NCBI GenBank assembly: GCA_001770415.1 | Contig: MEQX01000043.1 | Coordinates: 1 to 63,026, forward strand | DNA from: Betaproteobacteria bacterium RIFCSPLOWO2_02_FULL_63_19 | GTDB lineage: Bacteria > Pseudomonadota > Gammaproteobacteria > Burkholderiales > SG8-39 | Reading direction: 5' to 3' | Length of the DNA: 63,026 bases | Shown here: positions 58,158-63,026 of the stretch, in pieces | Position numbering within the stretch: the stretch's first letter is position 1 | How the letters are laid out: every line of letters begins with the position of its first letter | The notes under the pieces: generated by a model | The model's database searches: none | The model's input: only the letters and a program-made list of their open reading frames with translations | Told to the model about the DNA's origin: nothing | Position numbers and translations under genes: made by a program

Positions 58158-59096
58158 ATGACCGCGCGCATCGGATACCTGTTGCCAACCCGCGAGGCGA
58201 TCATGGAAGGCCGGCCCGAGGCCGAGCCGCTGCTGGGTCTTGCCGAGCGGGCGGAACAACTCGGCTACGATTCTGTCTGGATCGGCGATTCACTGCTCGC
58301 TCGCCCACGCCACGAGCCGCTTACGCTTCTGGCAGGCGTCGCGGGAAGGACCAGGCGCGTGAAGCTCGGCACGGCCGTGCTGTTGCCGGCGCTGCGCAAC
58401 CCGGTGCTGCTGGCCCACCAGGTCGCCACGCTCGACCAAGTCAGCACGGGCCGCGTGATCCTCGGCATCGGCATCGCCAGCGATGTTCCCAACGTTCGCG
58501 CGGAGTTTCGCTCGGCCGGAGTGCCGTTCGAGAAGCGTGTCGGCACGTTGATGGAGTGCATGGCGCTCTGCAAGGCACTGTGGAAAGGAAGTCCGGTGGA
58601 TTGGGATGGCCGCTGGCAAGTCGAGCAGGGCGTGATCGGTCCGACACCTCATCAGCCGGGCGGCCCGCCGATCTGGGGCGGCGGATCGGCACCCGCTGCG
58701 CTTGAACGGGTGGGGCGGCATTTCGACGGCTGGTTCCCGACCGGGCCCGGCTCAAAACGTTGGGGGGAGCAGTGGCGCCAGGTGCAGGCTATCGCGCGCG
58801 ACGCCGGACGCAAGCCGGAGGTCCTGGAGGCGGCTGTTTACCTGACGCTTGCCGTCGACGAAGACTCGCGCGAGGCCGAACAGCGCATCAACAATTTCTT
58901 GTCAGCCTATTACGGGCAGCGCCCCGAGGTGTTGAAGGAGCGTCTGGCCTGCTTCTCGGGTTCGGCCGGGGCCGCGGTGGAATGGCTGAACGGCTATCTG
59001 CAGGAGGGTGCCCGGTACCTCGTCCTGCGCTTCGCCGGCGATCACGAGCGGCATCTGGAAACGATCGCGAAGCTGCGCGGGGCACTGGCCGCCTGA
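58158..59096 (+). CDS. LLM-class (luciferase-like) flavin-dependent oxidoreductase
   Basis: A protein of 312 residues with the bacterial-luciferase TIM-barrel pattern (LGYDSVWIGDSLLARPRHEP, VKLGTAVLLPALRNPVLLAH, ATLDQVSTGRVILGIGIA, GPPIWGGGSAPAAL). Members use FMNH2 or F420H2 to oxidise or reduce small substrates. The excellent ribosome site AAGGAGGGG fixes the start at ATG 58158. It is convergent with the ABC permease genes and follows the HTH-citrate-synthase gene by 151 bases. The substrate is unknown; F420 use cannot be decided from the sequence. Confidence 0.85.
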   Translation: MTARIGYLLPTREAIMEGRPEAEPLLGLAERAEQLGYDSVWIGDSLLARPRHEPLTLLAGVAGRTRRVKLGTAVLLPALRNPVLLAHQVATLDQVSTGRVILGIGIASDVPNVRAEFRSAGVPFEKRVGTLMECMALCKALWKGSPVDWDGRWQVEQGVIGPTPHQPGGPPIWGGGSAPAALERVGRHFDGWFPTGPGSKRWGEQWRQVQAIARDAGRKPEVLEAAVYLTLAVDEDSREAEQRINNFLSAYYGQRPEVLKERLACFSGSAGAAVEWLNGYLQEGARYLVLRFAGDHERHLETIAKLRGALAA

Positions 59097-59173
59097 GATC
59101 GAGCACGCGGCCAAATCGGCAAGGGTACGCGCTGTGCCATCTGAAGCCGCGAACCCTCAATCGGCCAGGGGGT

Positions 59174-59944
59174 TCAGCGGGACGGCGTGCGGCGACTGAT
59201 GACGTGGCGCCGCTGCAGGCGGTCAGCGACCCGCCCAATCGCAATATTGGCGGCGACGGCAAGCACAAAAATGATCAGCAGCACGGCATAGAGATCGGGA
59301 ATGTGGAAACCTTCATAGCGCTGAATCGCGAGGAATCCCAGGCCGCGGTTGGAGAGCTTTATTTCCGCAAGCAGCGTGCCGATGATCGCCACGCCCAGAC
59401 CCAACCGCATGCCGGTCACGACCGCCGGCAGCATGGAAGGAAAATAGACCTTGACGACAGTCTGCCAGCGCGACGCGCGAAAACTGCGTGCAACCCGCAA
59501 TAGCACCGGCGGCACCAAGCGCACGCTGTCGTAAGTAGCAACAACAACCGGGAAGAACGCCGATATCGCGCCCATCGCGATTTTGGAGCCGATGTCCACG
59601 CCGAAAAGGATCATCAGCACGGGCAGAAAGATGATCTTGGGTGTCGGCGCGAGAACGTGAATATAGGGATGGGCCATGCGGCCAAGAAAGACGGCAACAC
59701 CCATGAGCGTGCCCAGGCCGACGCCCGCGGCCGAACCGATAGCAAAGCCGACTCCGATCTCCTCGGCCGAGCGCCACAGGTGGGGGTAGAAGTTAGAGCT
59801 CCCCAGCTCCGATGCCGCCGAGGCTAGCACCGTCAGCGACGAGGGGACTACGCCCTGAAACACCAGGCCGGAGCGCGCCAACGCTTCCCAAGCTGCCCAG
59901 ACGAGCAATAGCGTCGCAAGCCGCAAGTAGGCCGCCCGACTCAC
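59174..59944 (-). CDS. NitT/TauT-family ABC permease, subunit 2
   Basis: A protein of 256 residues with about six membrane segments (AAYLRLATLLLVWAAWEAL, GFAIGSAAGVGLGTLMGVAV, YAVLLIIFVLAVAANIAIGR) and a BPD_transp_1 EAA-like loop (FRASRWQTVVKVYFPSMLPA). It belongs to the TauC/SsuC group. It overlaps the other permease gene by 4 bases. Two different permeases in one operon suggest a heterodimeric channel; most SsuC/TauC systems use two copies of one permease. Confidence 0.88.
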   Translation of the reverse strand: MSRAAYLRLATLLLVWAAWEALARSGLVFQGVVPSSLTVLASAASELGSSNFYPHLWRSAEEIGVGFAIGSAAGVGLGTLMGVAVFLGRMAHPYIHVLAPTPKIIFLPVLMILFGVDIGSKIAMGAISAFFPVVVATYDSVRLVPPVLLRVARSFRASRWQTVVKVYFPSMLPAVVTGMRLGLGVAIIGTLLAEIKLSNRGLGFLAIQRYEGFHIPDLYAVLLIIFVLAVAANIAIGRVADRLQRRHVISRRTPSR

Positions 59945-60690
59945 GCGCCTCGGCCCCAGCGGCGCTCGAGTCGCTCGGCAGCCGAGAATCCGAGCATCGA
60001 AATAAGCAGAACAAAGGTCACCGCGGCATACATCGCCGGAATGTCGTATCGGTCATACATCAACCCAACCATAAAGCCCAAGCCGCCGACGTCGACAAGA
60101 TACTCCAGACCGACCACATTGATCGTCGTGTAGATGAAGCAGAGCCGCAACCCGGTGAAAACTGTGGGAAGCGCCGCGGGCAGCAGCACTTTCCGCAGCA
60201 GTGCGCTCTCCGGAAGGTTGAAGCTGCGCGCCACGTTGACCAAAACCACCGGCACCGCGGTGAACCCCTCGTAGGTCTTGAGAATTACCGGAATGACGCC
60301 CGAGAGAAAGCCGATCATCCCGATCGTCAGCGGGCCGCGCCCGAACAGGACCAGGAACAGCGGATAGAGCAGTATCAGTGGAGCCGAAAACAGCGCGGCA
60401 ACCCAGTTCTCGTACGCGTTACCCAGCAACGGGAAGCGGTACATCGCCCAGCCGGCCGGTATGCCCATCACGGCTGCCGCGACGGTGGCGGCGAGCACGA
60501 CTCCCAGCGTGGAAAAGAACGCCGACGCGAGCGGTTCCTCGGCCGCCATTCGCCATCCCGCGGCGGCGATTTCCGAGGGCGGCGGGGTAAGAAACGGAGA
60601 CACCCAGCCCACGCTTGCCGCCCATTCCAGGGCGGCAAGCGCGAGTACAAGCACGGCAAAACCGGCTGCGGGCGCCAGCCAGCGGTGCAT
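59941..60690 (-). CDS. NitT/TauT-family ABC permease, subunit 1
   Basis: A protein of 249 residues with about six membrane segments (FAVLVLALAALEWAASVGWV, VVLAATVAAAVMGIPAGWAM) and the coupling loop RSFNLPESALLRKVLLPAAL. It is only distantly similar to the second permease encoded downstream, and starts 5 bases after the binding-protein gene ends. Together with 59174-59944 it would form the membrane part of the importer. Confidence 0.88.
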   Translation of the reverse strand: MHRWLAPAAGFAVLVLALAALEWAASVGWVSPFLTPPPSEIAAAGWRMAAEEPLASAFFSTLGVVLAATVAAAVMGIPAGWAMYRFPLLGNAYENWVAALFSAPLILLYPLFLVLFGRGPLTIGMIGFLSGVIPVILKTYEGFTAVPVVLVNVARSFNLPESALLRKVLLPAALPTVFTGLRLCFIYTTINVVGLEYLVDVGGLGFMVGLMYDRYDIPAMYAAVTFVLLISMLGFSAAERLERRWGRGA

Positions 60691-60695
60691 GTTCG

Positions 60696-61673
60696 TCAGG
60701 GATTCAACACGTCGACATAGTGCAGCATTTCGCGTATCCGTTCCGGCTTGAGCGGACCGGGCAAGCGCTTGTCGGCGATCGCCTGCTGAATGGAAAGTTC
60801 GATATTTCCGATCGGCTTGGTTCTCATCGAGTCCCTGGGATACATCTTGTCGCGCACTGAGCGCGCTATCTCGACCGTCGATTTGTTCGCCTTGGCGTAC
60901 ATCTCCAGCGCCTTATCCCCACTGTAGGCCCAATCCACCGCCTCGCGGTACGCAGCCATGAAGCGCTTGGCGACGTCCAGTTTCTCCTTGAGGAAACCGG
61001 TTCCGGCGATATTCACGCGGATCGTCTGCGTTTGCACGCCGGGTGCGTCGTTGCCGCTGGCAATGCGCCGGATCTTGCCTTGCTGCAGCAGATCCGCGGC
61101 AAAGATGCCCGCGCTCCAGCCGACGTCTATCTGCCCGGACATGAGCTGAGTGAGCGTCCCCGACGGTCCGCCCGTGCTCACCTTCTTGGTACTTGTACCG
61201 GAGGCCGCGACGATGGCGTTGAGCAGCAGATTGGTGGACGAGCCGGGCCGCGAGAACGCTACCGACTTGCCATTGGTGTCCTTGATGCTGTGAATGGGCG
61301 AGTCGGCCTTTACGTACCACCAGATATCGCCGGCGCCGGTAGACGTCGCCGAGACGATCGCAATCGGCGCGCCCTTTGCCCAGGCGCCTATCGCCCCCAA
61401 CATGCCGGTATGCATGCAAAAGTCCATGCTCCCGGTAACCACCGTTTGCTGGCAGTCCGATCCGCCCTTGGTCCAGAGGACTTCCAGTTCGATGCCTTTC
61501 TTCTTGAATACGCCGGTGGCCTGGTCGGCAAAGTAAAAAGTCGTGGTGTCCCAGAAATTACGCTGGCTGCCCGCGACCTTCACCTTGTCCAGCGCCATCG
61601 CCGCGCCCGGCAGCGCCAGCGCCGCAACCGCCAAAGCTGCAACCGCATGCTGTAACCGCTTTCCGAATGCCAT
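60696..61673 (-). CDS. NMT1/TauA-family ABC substrate-binding protein
   Basis: A protein of 325 residues. The signal peptide (LQHAVAALAVAALALPGAAMA) is followed by a periplasmic type II binding fold (KVKVAGSQRNFWDTTTFYFA, GVFKKKGIELEVLWTKGGSD, KSVAFSRPGSSTNLLLNAIV). An ideal ribosome site, AGGAGGTGA, precedes the ATG at 61673. It belongs to a broad family binding sulfonates, nitrate, thiamine precursors, phthalate-like acids and others. The ligand is unknown; a substrate of the CoA-transferase/UbiD cluster is an attractive guess. Confidence 0.87.
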   Translation of the reverse strand: MAFGKRLQHAVAALAVAALALPGAAMALDKVKVAGSQRNFWDTTTFYFADQATGVFKKKGIELEVLWTKGGSDCQQTVVTGSMDFCMHTGMLGAIGAWAKGAPIAIVSATSTGAGDIWWYVKADSPIHSIKDTNGKSVAFSRPGSSTNLLLNAIVAASGTSTKKVSTGGPSGTLTQLMSGQIDVGWSAGIFAADLLQQGKIRRIASGNDAPGVQTQTIRVNIAGTGFLKEKLDVAKRFMAAYREAVDWAYSGDKALEMYAKANKSTVEIARSVRDKMYPRDSMRTKPIGNIELSIQQAIADKRLPGPLKPERIREMLHYVDVLNP

Positions 61674-61727
61674 GTGTCACCTCCTAAGATGCTCCGTGAT
61701 TGGGCGAACTTGCCCCCTGTACGAACC

Positions 61728-62558
61728 TCAACTGCTGCGCCGCGACGCCTCGTCCGCCGCCAGACCACGCGAGGCTTCCTCGCGCAAATCATGCCAGATA
61801 CTTGCAACCAGATGCCCAAATTGTTCGCTTTCGATGATTTCGGAAGAGCGTGGGCGCGGCAGATCGACATCGACCACGCGCTTGATACGTCCCGGCCGGT
61901 AGCTCATCACGACCACGCGGTCGGAAAGGTGCACCGCCTCGGTGATACTGTGCGTGATGAGCAGCGTCGTCTGTCCCAGTTCGCGATGAATCTGCGACAG
62001 GCGGTCTCCAAGAAGCAGCCGGGTCTGCTCGTCCAACGCGCCGAATGGCTCGTCCATCAGCAGGATCTTGGGATGTGCGGCGAGCGTGCGCGCGATGGCA
62101 GTGCGAGCTTTCATGCCGCCGGAGAGTTCCCCCGGATAGCGATCCGCAAACTCTGTCAATCCCACCAGACCGAGAAACTGCTGCGCCCGTTGGCGCCGTT
62201 CCGCGGCGGGCAAGCCGCGTACTTCCAGCGGAAATTCGACGTTCTCAAGCGCGGTACGCCAGGGAAAAGTTGATTCCTCCTGGAACACCATGCCGATGTC
62301 CGGATGACAGCCGCTCACCCGGCGACCGTCAATGCGGACCTCTCCCTCGTAGTCGGTAATCAGACCGCCGATGATGTTGAACAGAGTCGACTTACCGCAA
62401 CCGCTCGGGCCGATTACCGAGATGAGCTCACCCTGTTTGACGCTCAGCGTGACTTCGTCAATCGCGGTAACCGCGGTTGCGCCCGACCCGAAGCGCTTTC
62501 CAATGCCCTCCGCGGTCAGGACCGCACTCGCCTGTGCAGATCCGTGTCCCGAAGTCAT
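61728..62558 (-). CDS. NitT/TauT-family ABC transporter ATP-binding protein
   Basis: A protein of 276 residues. Walker A GPSGCGKSTLFNIIGG, Q-loop FQEESTFPWRTALENV, signature LSGGMKARTAIARTLAAHP, Walker B ILLMDEPFGALDE and switch His in LITHSITEAVHLSD are all intact. It energises the importer formed by the next three genes and is the first gene of that minus-strand operon. I prefer ATG 62558; ATG 62597 is also in frame. Neither has a clear ribosome site. Confidence 0.9.
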   Translation of the reverse strand: MTSGHGSAQASAVLTAEGIGKRFGSGATAVTAIDEVTLSVKQGELISVIGPSGCGKSTLFNIIGGLITDYEGEVRIDGRRVSGCHPDIGMVFQEESTFPWRTALENVEFPLEVRGLPAAERRQRAQQFLGLVGLTEFADRYPGELSGGMKARTAIARTLAAHPKILLMDEPFGALDEQTRLLLGDRLSQIHRELGQTTLLITHSITEAVHLSDRVVVMSYRPGRIKRVVDVDLPRPRSSEIIESEQFGHLVASIWHDLREEASRGLAADEASRRSS

Positions 62559-62789
62559 GAATGGCTGCGCGCGGCAGTCGCGACCGTATTCGGCCATTGC
62601 GCTGAAGGCGCTGGCGGGAGTCCTTCTTCCGACCAGGACTCGTGCTCGTCACGATCGACTGCAAAGCTCAGCGGGGCCGTTTCCCCACTTGCTTTCGCTG
62701 AGATTCTGCTCACGGTAGTCGATCTCAAAAGGGATTTCGGCGCGGTGCCCGAAACTTGGTATACGAACTGATCCACCGCCGCTTCTTGT

Positions 62790-62805
62790 GTGATCTATAT
62801 CACGA
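62790..62805. promoter_or_regulatory. CRP/FNR-family-like palindromic site
   Basis: TGTGATCTATATCACG is a near-perfect TGTGA-N6-TCACA palindrome; it also differs by one base per half-site from the FNR/DNR form TTGAT-N4-ATCAA. It lies 160 bases before the iron-sulfur gene and 232 bases before the ATPase gene start. It suggests control by carbon status or by oxygen or nitric oxide. Confidence 0.5.
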
Positions 62806-62838
62806 TATCCGCGAACAGATTACCGGGAGAGGCAATTG

Positions 62839-62884
62839 TCGATCCTGAATCGAGATTGACACCTATCGATGCGGTGCCTAGTCT
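62839..62884 (+). promoter_or_regulatory. Inverted repeat and -35/-10 upstream of the iron-sulfur gene
   Basis: TCGAT-N5-ATCGA (62839-62853), then GA, a perfect -35 TTGACA (62856-62861), a 17-base spacer and a weak -10 TAGTCT (62879-62884). The ATG is 65 bases further on. The layout matches that before ubiX almost exactly, including the shared 11-base block ATCGAGATTGA. Confidence 0.5.
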
Positions 62885-62949
62885 TGATCCGCTTCGATCG
62901 GCACCGTCTGGCGCGAGAATGGGCTCACGAAGCGAAGGAGGGGGTAACA

Positions 62950-63026
62950 ATGGCACTGAGTGTGAAATTGGCCGAGGGGCGCGCGGTGAGATGGGGGGTG
63001 GCGGTGGACCTGAAGCGCTGCGTGGG
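62950..63026 (+). CDS. Start of an iron-sulfur (DmsB/NrfC-like) electron-transfer subunit, cut by the window end
   Basis: Only 25 complete codons are visible (MALSVKLAEGRAVRWGV, then AVDLKRCVG). The RWGxxxDLKRCVG motif is the beginning of the first 4Fe-4S cluster site in subunits that serve molybdopterin oxidoreductases (DMSO reductase, ethylbenzene and steroid dehydrogenase types). The strong ribosome site GGAGG supports the start. The partner enzyme would lie beyond the window. Confidence 0.62.
   Translation, partial: MALSVKLAEGRAVRWGVAVDLKRCV

Larger units (their letters stand above)
62559..62949. other. Divergent control region between the ABC importer and the iron-sulfur gene
   Basis: This 391-base region holds a CRP/FNR-like palindrome (62790), a TCGAT repeat with -35/-10 (62839-62884) and a strong ribosome site (GAAGGAGGGGG) before the ATG at 62950. 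A minus-strand frame at 62555-62776 has no family match and is treated as chance. Confidence 0.5.

Noticed and set aside
62555-62776. 73-codon minus-strand frame in the importer control region
   Set aside because: It has no ribosome site and unremarkable composition, and it runs into the ATPase gene start.

Overview
The window looks like part of a high-GC betaproteobacterial chromosome, probably from the Rhodocyclales/Sterolibacterium/Nitrosomonadales range. This is inferred from gene content and order only: gyrB-dnaN-dnaA without recF, facing rpmH-rnpA-yidD-yidC-mnmE; mnmG-rsmG-parA-parB with parS sites; and def-fmt-rsmB-DUF4390-ntrY-ntrX divergent from LysM-dprA-smg-topB. No rRNA, tRNA, CRISPR array or insertion sequence was found.

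Layout. (1) 1-3.9 kb: an iron(III) ABC importer (end of the binding protein, then permease and ATPase diverging from a Fur-box-like site). (2) 4.4-9.4 kb: comM, ubiK, and a nitrogen-status unit behind a sigma-54 promoter (TIGR02001-type outer-membrane protein, PII protein GlnK, ammonium channel AmtB) closed by a strong terminator. (3) 9.5-14.1 kb: an aryl/acyl-CoA module with a MarR regulator, an ADP-forming acyl-CoA synthetase and a divergent benzoate-CoA-ligase-like enzyme. (4) 14.6-18.3 kb: cobalamin-dependent methionine synthase. (5) 18.4-25.4 kb, minus strand: def, fmt, rsmB, a DUF4390 gene, an NtrY-like kinase, an NtrX-like regulator with a degenerate ATPase domain, and a remnant of trkH. 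(6) 25.5-46.7 kb: core replication, translation and segregation genes. Exact DnaA boxes lie on both sides of dnaA and two parS sites precede mnmG, so the replication origin is probably inside the window near 34.6-36.3 kb.

(7) 46.7 kb to the end is the accessory part and the most interesting. It holds an amidohydrolase, a histone-deacetylase-like hydrolase, flavin prenyltransferase UbiX and a UbiD decarboxylase. These are followed by three class III (CaiB/Frc) CoA-transferase genes, a small flavin-binding protein, a luciferase-like monooxygenase, and a NitT/TauT-type ABC importer with two different permeases. The last gene is the start of an iron-sulfur electron-transfer subunit. Two paralogous genes encode a MerR/excisionase-type helix-turn-helix fused to a citrate-synthase fold. 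They bracket the ubiX-ubiD-CoA-transferase genes, and both have lost citrate-synthase catalytic residues.

My working model for region 7: an imported aromatic or other carboxylic acid is activated by a two-subunit CoA-transferase, with one catalytic subunit (Asp177) and one lacking the catalytic Asp. It is then decarboxylated as a CoA thioester by the prenyl-FMN enzyme, as in anaerobic phthalate degradation. The HTH-citrate-synthase proteins would be the regulators and would sense an acyl-CoA or oxo-acid. A shared promoter element (TCGAT, 5-6 bases, ATCGA, then GA and a TTGA -35 box) occurs upstream of both ubiX and the iron-sulfur gene and is a candidate binding site. The substrate and the regulatory role are inferences.
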